A stretch of 64,000 nucleotides of DNA, taken from NCBI RefSeq assembly GCF_002812485.1, contig NZ_CP025003.1, positions 2,666,001 to 2,730,000 of the forward strand, read 5' to 3'. This document shows positions 58,101 to 64,000 of this stretch, one piece after another. The notes below the pieces were generated by a model. It was not told the origin of the DNA and did not search any database. It worked only from the letters and a program-made list of their open reading frames with translations. This stretch comes from Dickeya fangzhongdai. GTDB taxonomy: Bacteria; Pseudomonadota; Gammaproteobacteria; Enterobacterales; Enterobacteriaceae. The translations under genes and the position numbers were made by a program. Numbering within the stretch: position 1 is the first letter of the stretch; each line of letters starts with the position of its first letter.

Positions 58101-60298
58101 CCTTCAAGCGTGACGCGACCGCCGCTCAGCGTGCCCCGGTTGTTAATCTGCTGCCCGGTGACCGCTATCGTCTTGCCCTGCCAGTTGCCGCCGTCGTTGG
58201 TGAGGGTGTTGCCGCGCAGGCTCAGTGCGCCCTCACTGCTCAGGCTGCCCGCGCCGTCGTAATTGCCGCTCAGCGTCAGCGCCCCCTGTGAGGCCAGCTG
58301 TCCGGCGTTGTGCAGCGCACGGCCATCCACCGTCAGCGCCCCGCGCACCGATACCCCGCCGCTGTTGGTCAGCCCGTCCAGCGTCGCCGTCAGCGTGCCG
58401 TCCAGGCTCACCACCCCGCTGTTGCGCCACTGCCCGGCGCTCAGCGACAGCCCCTGCGCCGTCAGCTGGCCGGCCGTGTCCATGTCGCCCGTTGAGAGCG
58501 TCATCCCGCCGCCGCTTACCAGCGACCCCGTCGCCGTCTGGCTCAGCCGCCCGACGGTATTGAGGCTCACCGCCTCCCGCCCCTGCAGCGCGCCGCTGTT
58601 GGTCAGCCCGTCCCCCGTCACCGTCACCGTGCCGCCCGACACCGTCCCCCGGTTGGCCGTCTCGCCCGCCTGTATCGTCAGCCCGCGTCCGGCCAGCAGC
58701 GACCCGCCGTTGTCCAGCCGCGCCGCCGCCTGCACCGCCAGCGTCTCGTCCGCCGACAGCGTCCCGCGGTTGCTCAGCTGCGGCGTCTGCACCGTCACCT
58801 GCCGCCCGCTCACCGTGCCCCGGTTGTCCAGCACCGGCGTCGTCAGCCTCACCGTCCCGCCCGCCAGCGTGCCCCGGTTGCTCAGCGACCCCGCGCTCAC
58901 CGTCAGCCCGCTCCCCGCCAGCAGCGCCCCGTCCCACTGCATCTCCCCCGCGCCGTCCAGCGTCAGCTCGCCCGTCGCCTGCCAGCGGCCCGCGCCGCGT
59001 ACGTCGCCGCCGCTCACCGTCACCGTCGGCGCCCCGGCGTCCCCGTCCAGCGTCAGCGCCCCGCCGCTCACCGTCAGCACGCGGCCCGCCTGCCACGCCC
59101 CGCCCGCCGCCTGGCTCACCGCCCCCGAGGCGCTCAGGCTCACCCGGTCGCCCGCCAGCTGCGCCTGCCCCAGCGCCAGCGCCGACCCGCTCAGCGTCAG
59201 CCCGTACCCCGGCTGCACCGCCCCGTCGTCGCCCACCCCGGCGCTCAGCCGCCCGCCGTCCGCCGCAATGCGCCCGTCGCTCGCCAGCGTCAGGTCCCGG
59301 CCCGCCCGCGTCTGACTGCCCGTCAGGGTGATGCCCTGCGTCCCGCTCAGCGCAATCGCCCCCTGCGCCTGCTGTTGGTCCTGCAGCGCCAGCGTGGCCC
59401 CCTGCGCCGTCAGGTCGCCCTGCGCTATCGCGCTGCCCACCTGCAGCCGCCCGTTCGCCGCCAGCCGGATGTCCCCCTGCCGCGCGCTCAGCCCGGCGGT
59501 GTTCACCCCCACACCCTGCTCCGTCGACACCAGACTGATGCGGTGGGCGTACATGCCCCCCAGCGCCCCGGTGTCCAGCGCCAGCGCCGGCGACGGCCCG
59601 TCCCCGGGCTGCGCCGTCACCCCGCCGTCCATGCCCACCCGGTTCGCCCCCAGCACCACCCGGGCGTCGCGCGCGTTCAGCCCCGCCTGCAGGCTCGCCG
59701 TGCGCGCTATCAGCGCAAAGTAGTCGCTCCCGCTCGCGTCCAGCCCCGCCCCGTCTATCAGGATGTCACCGCCGCGCACGTCCAGTCCGCTCAGCTGCCC
59801 CGCCGCGTCGAACTGCGGGGTGCCGGTGGTCAGGGTGACACGCGGGGTGTTGAGAAAGCCGCAGCCGCTGCAGGTGATGCCGTACGGGTTCGCCACCACC
59901 ACGTTCGCCGCCTGACCGGCCACCTCCAGGTAGCCCGCCAGCCGGCTGCGGTTCGGCGACACCACCTCGTTGAGGATGGCCGCGGCCGCCCGGCCCTGCA
60001 GGTTGGGGTTGGTCTGTATCAGCCCGCCCAGCTGGCTCGGATTGAGCTGGGCCGTGCCGTTGTTGAGGATAAGTCCGCGGCTGTCAACGCTGAAGTCGTG
60101 GTAGCGGTTGTGCGACAGCCCCGCGGCGTCCGGCGCGGCGATGTTCACCACCGGCACCCCGTTGCCCGCCGCCTCCAGCGCCGTGCTCCCCGACGCCACC
60201 GTCACCCCCGCCGCCAGCGCCGGCAGCACCGGCTGCAGCCCCGTCAGCCACACCAGCACCCACACCAGCACCCGCTGCGACGTCTTCACCGCTTTCAT
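48128..60298 (-). CDS. hecA: HecA/CdiA-type hemagglutinin adhesin with C39-like protease toxin
   Basis: 4056-residue TpsA exoprotein exported by HecB. The start at 60298 (MKAVKTSQRVLVWVLVWLTG) has AGGAG upstream; the ATG at 60334 has none. Order: signal peptide (about 1-30); TPS domain with NPNL, NPYGI and CSGC (about 35-290); FHA repeats (about 330-2050) including a tandem 287-residue duplication; an A/T-rich receptor-binding-like segment (about 2055-2253); central region (to about 2560); FHA-2 repeats (to about 3450); pretoxin domain ending in VENN (3723-3726); then a 330-residue toxin part. The toxin has Cys3926 (LPTCGPNS), His4007 (GGHAVVVDG) and Asp4027 (IRDPALG), the C39/papain-like triad. 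Homologs act in adhesion and in contact-dependent inhibition. Confidence 0.9.
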   Translation of the reverse strand: MKAVKTSQRVLVWVLVWLTGLQPVLPALAAGVTVASGSTALEAAGNGVPVVNIAAPDAAGLSHNRYHDFSVDSRGLILNNGTAQLNPSQLGGLIQTNPNLQGRAAAAILNEVVSPNRSRLAGYLEVAGQAANVVVANPYGITCSGCGFLNTPRVTLTTGTPQFDAAGQLSGLDVRGGDILIDGAGLDASGSDYFALIARTASLQAGLNARDARVVLGANRVGMDGGVTAQPGDGPSPALALDTGALGGMYAHRISLVSTEQGVGVNTAGLSARQGDIRLAANGRLQVGSAIAQGDLTAQGATLALQDQQQAQGAIALSGTQGITLTGSQTRAGRDLTLASDGRIAADGGRLSAGVGDDGAVQPGYGLTLSGSALALGQAQLAGDRVSLSASGAVSQAAGGAWQAGRVLTVSGGALTLDGDAGAPTVTVSGGDVRGAGRWQATGELTLDGAGEMQWDGALLAGSGLTVSAGSLSNRGTLAGGTVRLTTPVLDNRGTVSGRQVTVQTPQLSNRGTLSADETLAVQAAARLDNGGSLLAGRGLTIQAGETANRGTVSGGTVTVTGDGLTNSGALQGREAVSLNTVGRLSQTATGSLVSGGGMTLSTGDMDTAGQLTAQGLSLSAGQWRNSGVVSLDGTLTATLDGLTNSGGVSVRGALTVDGRALHNAGQLASQGALTLSGNYDGAGSLSSEGALSLRGNTLTNDGGNWQGKTIAVTGQQINNRGTLSGGRVTLEGGPLTNSGTVTGVEALTVTLPGTLSNRGRLEGQTLSLTADQLDNSGTLLGVDALTLAITGTARNRADGQWLSSGLSRLTATALDNQGQWQSGAIDATADRVRNAGELLGLSALTLTARDTLANSATGTLLTQGAAVLNAAAAENDGGWQAGSLLLTAASLRNGGQIQSDGTLTATLDGLTNSGRLAANGDTRLTLGQLTNSGGVSVRGALTVDGRALHNAGQLASQGALTLSGNYDGAGSLSSEGALSLRGNTLTNDGGNWQGGTIAVTGQQINNRGTLSGGRVTLEGGPLTNSGTVTGVESLTVTLPGTLSNRGRLEGQTLSVTADQLDNSGTLLGVDSLTLAITGTARNRADGQWLSNGAGRLTATALDNQGQWQSGAIDATADTVRNAGQLLGLSALTLTTTGALTNTGTGTLLTQGAAVLNAAAAENDGEWQAASLTLTADNLRNGGRIAGDGGLHITLPVGDDDPRRTPRRAVRQLAQDVQAVSLPAGSLSNTGTLVSGGDSRLTGRRLDNQGTLSSGGTLWLTAGDTTNGGRLESRTLQLVGNQLSNGGTLLAEQGGELNLTGALTVGEPGRLLSNGDWQVQAGAVTSLGGWQGRNLLLTADSLTNGGTLLAANDATLTLTQGYNGGAGSRVVGNGRVTVTADTLTQLGELGGDRLQLTTGTLENGGRLVGLSQLEVTSRGQLTNTADGALLGNGTATVTAAALDNAGQIQGDALTLQAGTVDNAGRVQGTSALTLSGVSRYTGGAGSQLLSGGTATLAIDNADNAGLWQADELRVTGATLTNGGTLTGLNGLSLDTASLTNTGQLSTQGLATLRGQQFDNGGTLTALGGFDARYGDRVTNRVGSQLLSGGSGRLTTGTLLNQGLWQSDRLTLEAATLDNRGTLLGVTDGVIQLTGAYQGGADSRLLGNGAFSLTAATLDNAGQMQAQDVTLRAARLRNQGGISGAGQLNVTVDNPLENTAGATLLGGAVSLSGASVSNAGQIQGRGGLTVQSGGVLDNLGGGQLLSGGALTLTAAQLNNAGWAQGADLLLSTAQLDNGGTLQAQNGLTLHLPQWTNRGTVQAGQLDITTDGALENRGTLLGLTRLALQAASLTNADGARLYSAGDLQLRTGQLTQSGQLAALGDLRADLGNPFTLTRTLAAGGQLTLNVTGDLVQGGTLQGNGVTVSSTGTLTQQGRIVAGSGNSTLSAAAISQTESGTIQGGGPLSLLASGDITNRGFIGTAGDLLVQAGGMIENGSLVYGGGNLQLLSAALVNRYGNILAGNSLWIQRDAAGNASDSVLNSSGTIETQRGDIRINTGTLTNQREGLTVTEGESITEAVPDWVGGERVEIPITWFKEGDLGIAEFYTGCLRGGKASGARCGDSAGYLLAPFARAAIQKVSLASKSVSVSAQGGEARINSANDALITSNVLLNDASTIYARNNIVLYGSSLNNRTYQAGDVKRYMTYIYDSVEFVYGTWSWINDFANDDQSVYVGGYNSPITKQLDLAEKFGIQNKHYSINYKPLGEPTTELINGQSYTATIQAGGAIAANFTQNISNTNLQPGSGGFIPALSTPTLAGVGAPTPVGAQADRGLGGAPGNVTTAALGGAGSVALAGQAGSLNAGYGAVTRDTPTSAGSPLTPVGIGSGLSAAAGVPVAGASLTPLSALPFGQLQAALTQGLTPLSGPSLTDYPLPTSQNGLFVADTASDSRYLIRTNPTLSRLGQVDNGLFGDLRGLLGQTPGTTVPVERSPTLTDPTQVLGSSYLLGKLNLDAEHDYRFLGDAAFDTRYISNAVLSQTGQRYLNGVGSELAQMQQLMDNAAAEKSRLNLQLGVSLTPEQVAGLSHSLVWWENITVGGQTVLAPKLYLAQADKTNLQGSRIVANSVNLGAGGDIDNRGSTVTAVEALNIAGGGTLSNREGGLLSTGGALNLVALGNLTNSSATIQGNRVTLASVNGDIVNTTTTDQWQFESKNGRERLNHTDIGQTGLISAQGGLTLQAGHDIALNGAQLSAGGPLQLAAGNDIRLTALTTVTDTVREGDGATTERRRQGLVQSTLASGGELSLSAGRDLSSTAAQLSAAGTLALSAGRDLSLLSASEEQFSSNAWTRHLDWQQTVTQQGTVLNAGGGLSLRAGQDLTLEGAQAETRGALTAQAGRDLNLLSATESRHDFFEETTVKKGFLSKTTTHTLRETAQTTEKGTLLSGGSVALTAGHDIGVQGSAVAADGDVTLTAGHDITTAASVERYRQYEDVSRKKSGVFSGGGIGFTIGSTSLRQTLDTAGTTQSQSVSTLGSTGGSVRLNAGQDVALTGTDVIAARDIDLSGRNVSVTPGHDIRRTTQTMEQKQSGLTIALSGSVGGALNSMVETVQAVSRESDSRLKTLAGVKAALSAGQGAQATRLALAQREGASAKAAAGGGEDSAQPQAVGVSISYGSQSSSSQQTRTQDTVSGSSVTAGGNLRVHATDGDITVVGSQLKAGQDLTLAATRDILLLSGANTQHTEGSNQSKGGSIGVSIGVSASGSFGLSVSASVNAAKGNLRGDGLTHTESLLEAGRTAILSSGRDTTLQGAQVDAGAITARVGRDLLVRSEQDSDRYDSKQQSVSAGVTIPIYGGGGGASFSFSRDKVHSNFDSVQEQSGLFAGSNGFDVTVGNHTQLDGGAIASTASAERNRLETGTLGFSNIDNRAEYSASHTGGGFSTSAPVGLQVLSNVGGLMLAGANQSGSSAGTTYAAVSDGTLVIRNPTGQQQDVSGLSRDTAGANSGALNPIFDKEKVESKLRQAQLLSEIGAQVLDIASAEGTINATKDANAGLAATSAEKRREKAASLAQASPDKVITQDDVTQALYQDYYHASLNASPYRTGGPVRQGIQAVTAALQGVLAGNVAQAVTGAAAPYLAEQIHKATTDAQGNTDVMANTIAHALLGAVVAESGGNSALAGAAGEAGGELAARALLEALYPGKKPDELNEDQKQLLSTLSTIAGGLAAGVVGNSGTDAVQGAQSAQVAVENNFLSVSEKSELEIAKQKLRNSTDPAEREQAEKDVARLTELDISRDKKVIAACGNGNAASAGCASARLEAYQAKVEYENTGPYNSRASQQYADAYGQIVNLLNITSVDAQNKQQVRDAMINFFMETKGVDYEKAKGYAELKEGADIILSSVTPILGEAAAKKLLSMSSSLEVGNLEPGNPNSTSLPRNGDRLVLNQGQLPTCGPNSCAMVLDTAGLQYDLGKLITDAKVTPNGARMNNLVIALRNQGISDARFVSNVSIEVLSSATSQGNPAVVAMSLDRGGHAVVVDGVTIRNGQQVVAIRDPALGRQYFTPLSEFREKFTGQAIITSPKK
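53540..54150 (-). other. A/T-rich segment inside hecA, receptor-binding-like region
   Basis: About 200 codons with far lower G+C than the flanking repeats. It reads non-repetitive sequence rich in Tyr and Asn (YMTYIYDSVEFVYGTWSWIN) with a Cys pair (CLRGGKASGARC). The position between FHA-1 and FHA-2 is that of the receptor-binding domain in E. coli CdiA. Confidence 0.6.
56751..58370 (-). repeat. Tandem intragenic duplication in hecA, unit 861 bp
   Basis: 56751-57509 and 57612-58370 are nearly identical with a constant offset of 861 bp (287 codons). Both code the stretch that includes VSVRGALTVDGRALHNAG and GNYDGAGSLSSEGALSLRG. Confidence 0.88.
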
Positions 60299-60392
60299 CC
60301 CTGAACTCCTGCTGCATGAAAAATTCAATGCCATGAAAGCATTGAAAAAATGTTGATTTATTGAATGTGTTAAAACGACTTTATTAAATGAG

Positions 60393-62072
60393 TTAAAACG
60401 ACAAACCTACCCGGTAACCCACCACCATAGTGTCGGGTTGTAACCATGCCGGGTAGGAGATCGGCCACCCCACCGTTACCTGCTGGCTCAGCCAGCGGCT
60501 GGCGACGGTCACGCCGACTGCGCCGCCCCATAATGAGGCCGCCGTCGAATCATCCTGTTTATGGTTGTAGAGATGACCGCCGTCGACCGCCGCCATGAAG
60601 GTGACGTTGCCCAGCACCGGCAGTTGCCATGCCTGCCAGTTCAGCTCGTTACGCCAGTAGGCGCCCCGGTTGCCGGAGGTGTACTGCTCGCGAAATCCGC
60701 GCACGGAGGATTCCCCGCCCAGCGTCAGTTGTTCGCTGCCGTAAAGCGCGCGGGCCGCGTACTGGCCGTACAGGCTGCCGAGGTAGGTGATGCTATCGGT
60801 AACGGGGTAGTAATAGCTGGCCGACAGCGTCCACTTATTGAACTCGGCTCGCGGTTCGTCCGCGCTTTTATCGGTGTCGGTTTCCGCGCCAAGCCAGCGC
60901 ACGCCGCGGTTGTAAGTCGGGTTGAAGGTCGCCAGCCCGCCCCACAGTTTCTGACTGTGATTGACGCCCAGCGACACGCTGCTCAGCTTACGGCTGCTGG
61001 ACGGCAATAGCGTTCCGTTAAGATAGTTATTGCCGGTGCGCTGGCTGAGCGTGCCGGCAATGGCGGTTTTCATGGTGCCGTTGCGGAACACTACGCGGGA
61101 GAGCGATAGCCGATGGGTATCGCTGTCGCCGGTGGAATGCCAGGGAAAATCGCGGCTGATAAACGTATTGCGATAACGGCTTTGGGAGTAGCTATAACCC
61201 AGGTTCCAGTAGCCATACGGCATGGAAAAACCGGCCTGCAGGCTTTCGGCATCATGGCTGGTGGCAAAGCGGCTGCTGTGACCGGCGCTGATAAACCACT
61301 GATCGGCCACGCCGAACAGATTATCCAGCGCCAGGCTGCCGTTGAGCTGCTGTTCGCCGGTGCTTTTTTGGCCGCTGTTATCGAAGGTGAGCCCGCCGGT
61401 GAACGGCAGGTGAGCCTCACGGGTCAGGTTTACCACCGAATACCCCGGCTGGCTGCCCGGCAGAATCTCGATCGTGACCTGCTGGGACGGCATGCGGTTC
61501 ATCTGCTCCATGCCCTGTTCGATATCGCGCAGGTTCAGGATCTCCCCTTCCCGCGCAGGAAACGCGGTGCGGGTCATCCGTTCCGTCTGGTTATTGATGG
61601 TGATCTTTTCCAGCCGCCCTTCCAGGATCTCCAGTTGCAGCACGCCGCCCGACAGATCCTGTTCGCTCAGAAACGCCCGGCTGGTGATGTAGCCGCGCTG
61701 GATATACCAGTTGCTGACGTCGTGCACCAGTTGGTTGATCTGCTCAAGGTTGTTACAGCGATTAAGGTAGCCGGCGGTCAGCGCCGTCTGGTCGCGCGGG
61801 CCCAGCAAGGTACTGTGATTGAAGCGGATCTCACGCAGGGTAAAACAGGGGCCTTGCGGCGTGTTGTCCGCTTTCAGCGGCGCCTGCACGATATTGTTCA
61901 ATTGTTGCAACGCTTCCCGCTGCTGACGGGATTGCTCAATCACTTCCGACTGGCGTTGCTGGGTTTCGTTTCGCTCCGACGGATCCAACAGAGCGGAAAA
62001 CGCAGAGGCGGTGTAACCAATGAGGGAAAAACAGACGATCAGGCCAGTTTTCCTGCTACTGACAAACATCAT
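60393..62072 (-). CDS. hecB: HecB, TpsB outer-membrane transporter of HecA
   Basis: 559-residue two-partner secretion transporter. Signal peptide (about 1-27), N-terminal helix region, POTRA domains (about 75-225; PCFTLREIRFNHSTLL, GRLEKITINN), then a 16-strand beta-barrel with the VRGF motif (SSVRGFREQY, about residue 455) and a final Phe. It recognises the TPS domain of HecA and exports it. Upstream of hecA with 94 bases between; order hecB-hecA-immunity is that of CDI loci of the Erwinia/Burkholderia style. In-frame ATG codons at 62072 and 62069 are both possible starts. Confidence 0.95.
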   Translation of the reverse strand: MMFVSSRKTGLIVCFSLIGYTASAFSALLDPSERNETQQRQSEVIEQSRQQREALQQLNNIVQAPLKADNTPQGPCFTLREIRFNHSTLLGPRDQTALTAGYLNRCNNLEQINQLVHDVSNWYIQRGYITSRAFLSEQDLSGGVLQLEILEGRLEKITINNQTERMTRTAFPAREGEILNLRDIEQGMEQMNRMPSQQVTIEILPGSQPGYSVVNLTREAHLPFTGGLTFDNSGQKSTGEQQLNGSLALDNLFGVADQWFISAGHSSRFATSHDAESLQAGFSMPYGYWNLGYSYSQSRYRNTFISRDFPWHSTGDSDTHRLSLSRVVFRNGTMKTAIAGTLSQRTGNNYLNGTLLPSSSRKLSSVSLGVNHSQKLWGGLATFNPTYNRGVRWLGAETDTDKSADEPRAEFNKWTLSASYYYPVTDSITYLGSLYGQYAARALYGSEQLTLGGESSVRGFREQYTSGNRGAYWRNELNWQAWQLPVLGNVTFMAAVDGGHLYNHKQDDSTAASLWGGAVGVTVASRWLSQQVTVGWPISYPAWLQPDTMVVGYRVGLSF

Positions 62073-62418
62073 GCACGTCCATGTAATAGAAACAGATGGT
62101 AAAAATTGCCGAAATAATAATGCGCATTCCTTTCAAAAACAATACAAATACTTACAATTCAGCTGACAGCAAATACGGCAACATCAAAATCAATTCGTTG
62201 ATTTTAAATAAATAATTTAATTTCCTATAAAAAGAAAACCTAAAAAGAATTGCTGGCGTCATGAGGTATGGCGGAAGAAAATGTAAACATACGGAAACTG
62301 AATTTTCATCGGATGTAACAGTTGTTCGCTTTTTAAGCAATACATTGTGTGAGATCTCTCCGCCACGCCTCATTTGCAGAACTGATTATTTCGGGTCGCA
62401 GCACCAGACGGAGAAAAA
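62073..62418. other. A/T-rich divergent promoter region hecB / cupin gene
   Basis: 346 bases, strongly A/T-rich, without a supported gene (a 73-codon minus frame at 62152-62373 lacks a ribosome binding site). It must carry the promoters of hecB and of the cupin gene and is a likely target for H-NS-type silencing. Confidence 0.45.
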
Positions 62419-62820
62419 ATGATGACGAACCAACTCAAGATTGTCAGACCGGTTAATCCCACGGAAACACAGCAGAATTTACCCTATTTTGTCGGTATTT
62501 CCCGCGATACCGTCGGCGCTAAGCACATCTCCATGAATATCGTGGTGATTCCCGCCGGTGCGGAAGCGGAACCGCACTACCACGTTGATTACGAAACCGC
62601 GATCTATCTGCTGAAGGGGCGGGTCGAAACACGTTACGGCACTGATTTATCGCAGACCTGCCTCCATCTGGCCGGCGAGTTTCTCTATATTCCGCCCGGC
62701 GTGCCCCACCAGCCTCGCAACCTGAGCGATGAGGAAGACGCTATCGCGATTGTGGCGCGCAACGACGCCAATGAACGGGAAAACGTGCGTTTGTACCGGG
62801 TGGTGGATGACAACGCATAA
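62419..62820 (+). CDS. Small cupin-domain protein
   Basis: 133-residue single-domain cupin. Metal-site residues are the two His and the Glu in PHYHVDYETAIYLLKG (about residues 52-67) and the His in PPGVPHQPRN (about 95). No signal peptide. The substrate is unknown; small cupins of this type act as isomerases, oxygenases or sugar binders. It lies between hecB and hrpN, convergent with hrpN. Confidence 0.8.
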   Translation: MMTNQLKIVRPVNPTETQQNLPYFVGISRDTVGAKHISMNIVVIPAGAEAEPHYHVDYETAIYLLKGRVETRYGTDLSQTCLHLAGEFLYIPPGVPHQPRNLSDEEDAIAIVARNDANERENVRLYRVVDDNA

Positions 62821-62938
62821 GGCCGGGTCAAGGCACGCAACGCGACATGACAATAGCCGCCGGGCGGCTATCTGCGTTTCGGCCTGCGTTTCGGCGCGCG
62901 GTCCGTTTGTCAGCAAGCCCCGGTTTCCACAAAGAAAA

Positions 62939-62965
62939 AGAGACAGGCTTCCCCGTCTCTGTTTT
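62939..62965. terminator. Terminator between the cupin gene and hrpN
   Basis: AGAGAC / GTCTCT arms around about 10 bases, with TTTTTC on the minus strand side and TTTTCTTTT on the plus side; serves the convergent genes. Confidence 0.7.
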
Positions 62966-62996
62966 CTTTTCCGCTTTATCGGACAACCGAGGCGTA

Positions 62997-64000
62997 TCAG
63001 GCGTGGGCCAGCTTACCCAGCGCCAGATTGGCGATCTTGTCGCCGACTACCGCGGCGTCGATACCCAGCGACGCACCGCCCGCACCGCGCAGGTTCAGGT
63101 TGGTATTGCCGGTATCGCCCGCCACGGCGCTTTTGATCATGCCCAGCGCCTGACGGAATTTGTCCATGCTGGCGCCGGTCATGCCGTCATCATCCGGTTT
63201 GCTCAGCGCTTTGGCCCAGGACTTGTCGTCAGTTTTCGCTGAACTCCAGCCATCTTTCTGATACTGCGGCTTACCAAAAATTTCCGGATACTGATCCATA
63301 AACTGACCGATCTCTTTAGCCAGGCCACGATCTTCTTTATCCACGAAATGACGGTTGTTGCCGTCGACATGGGTGCTGACATTGCTCAGCGAGTTCAGCG
63401 CCGCGTTCTGACCCACACCCATACCAATGGCGTTGCCCAGCTGATTGAACGATCCGGCGCCGCTCAGCCCCTGCAAACCGCCGGCGCCCAGCGTCAGCGG
63501 CGAAGAACCGCCCATCGCCTGACCCAGGCCGTTGCCCAGAATCGACGACAGTGCGTTGCCAACGCCGCTGCCGAACGCATCCATATTGCCCTGGGTCATC
63601 TGGCTGCCATTCAGCAGCGAGTTAGCTAGTTGGTTGCTCTGGTTAGTCAGCTTGGTCACGGTGTCGTGGCCCAGCAAGTCGTCCAGCGCTTTATCAAACA
63701 TTTTTGACAAGGCATCGCTGTCGGATTTCGGCGGCGACAGCAGGTTGCTCGCACCCTGTGCGCCACTGCCGAACGACTGGCCCAGTTGATTACCCGCACC
63801 AAGCCCCTTCGAACCAGCACCCAGCCCCTGTGTCAGCGCGCCGGCAAACATCATCGACGTCAGCGCGGAAGTCAGCTTATCGATGGTGCTACTGAGTTTG
63901 TCTACGCTGGAACCCAGGGATGATGTCGCGGCGTTAAGCCCCTTCAGCCCCTGAGCGCCCAGGCCCAGGCCGGAGACGCCCAAATCACCGCCGATGTGCG
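62997..64000 (-). CDS. hrpN: Harpin HrpN (5' end outside window)
   Basis: Heat-stable, glycine-rich, cysteine-free type III-secreted elicitor. 333 residues are present of about 340; the frame runs off the window at [14 protein letters not shown], so only about 7 N-terminal codons are missing. The C-terminus shows the conserved harpin block ([20 protein letters not shown], then [18 protein letters not shown]). It marks the edge of the hrp type III secretion cluster, expected to the right. Confidence 0.96.
   Translation of the reverse strand, partial: HIGGDLGVSGLGLGAQGLKGLNAATSSLGSSVDKLSSTIDKLTSALTSMMFAGALTQGLGAGSKGLGAGNQLGQSFGSGAQGASNLLSPPKSDSDALSKMFDKALDDLLGHDTVTKLTNQSNQLANSLLNGSQMTQGNMDAFGSGVGNALSSILGNGLGQAMGGSSPLTLGAGGLQGLSGAGSFNQLGNAIGMGVGQNAALNSLSNVSTHVDGNNRHFVDKEDRGLAKEIGQFMDQYPEIFGKPQYQKDGWSSAKTDDKSWAKALSKPDDDGMTGASMDKFRQALGMIKSAVAGDTGNTNLNLRGAGGASLGIDAAVVGDKIANLALGKLAHA

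Noticed and set aside
48994..60356. Many long plus-strand frames (up to 354 codons) opposite hecA
   Set aside because: Pro/Arg/Ser-rich low-complexity products that mirror the hecA repeats; none has a ribosome binding site or known domain.
62152..62373. 73-codon minus-strand frame upstream of hecB
   Set aside because: A/T-rich chance frame in a promoter region, no ribosome binding site.

Overview
The window is chromosomal DNA of a soft-rot enterobacterium, almost certainly a Dickeya species (the former Erwinia chrysanthemi group). The evidence is the pectin-catabolism set (kduD, pelW-togMNAB, kdgM, paeX, ogl, kdgR), a hecA/hecB two-partner secretion locus beside the harpin gene hrpN, and housekeeping gene order that closely follows E. 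coli (thrS-infC-rpmI-rplT-pheMST-ihfA; icd-rluE-nudJ-mnmA-hflD-purB-phoPQ-roxA-pepT).

Layout. 1-9.0 kb: pectin and oligogalacturonate use: the kduD end, pelW-togMNAB (cytoplasmic exolyase plus ABC importer), the porin kdgM and the pectin acetylesterase paeX. 9.0-14.1 kb: ydjM (with a LexA box), tcyP, osmE, nadE, yddG and a ygbA-like gene with an NsrR-like dyad. 14.1-21.7 kb: on the minus strand, the translation cluster from thrS to ihfA, including the ATT start of infC, the pheM leader and attenuator, and the thrS operator hairpin. 21.7-28.3 kb: yebO, kdgR, ogl (strong KdgR box), htpX (CpxR-like box) and a GAF-PAS-GGDEF-EAL protein. 28.3-40.4 kb: icd to pepT. 40.7-44.0 kb: feoC, feoB and two FeoA-domain genes behind Fur and FNR-like sites.

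44.0-62.4 kb is accessory. An IS3-family element (IS407 type, 4-bp target duplication) is interrupted in orfA by an IS110-family element of the IS1111 group. The noncoding 3' region of the IS1111 element holds a 9-nt match to its own insertion site, as expected for a guide (seek/bridge) RNA. Next to it are a decayed orphan contact-dependent-inhibition module (hecA fragment, toxin tail, intact immunity gene) and then the complete module: an immunity gene, a 4056-aa HecA/CdiA and its transporter HecB. The toxin part of HecA after the VENN motif has the motifs of a C39-like cysteine protease. The orphan toxin tail and both immunity proteins look distantly related to the active set, which suggests a family of protease toxin-immunity pairs that has been swapped at this locus. 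A small cupin gene and the partial hrpN close the window.

How the genes work together: KdgM lets oligogalacturonates through the outer membrane, TogMNAB imports them, PelW and Ogl cleave them, and KduD processes the products. KdgR, encoded in the same window, probably controls the set through boxes visible upstream of pelW, kdgM, ogl and perhaps kdgR itself. All motif and family calls were made by eye; no database search was run.
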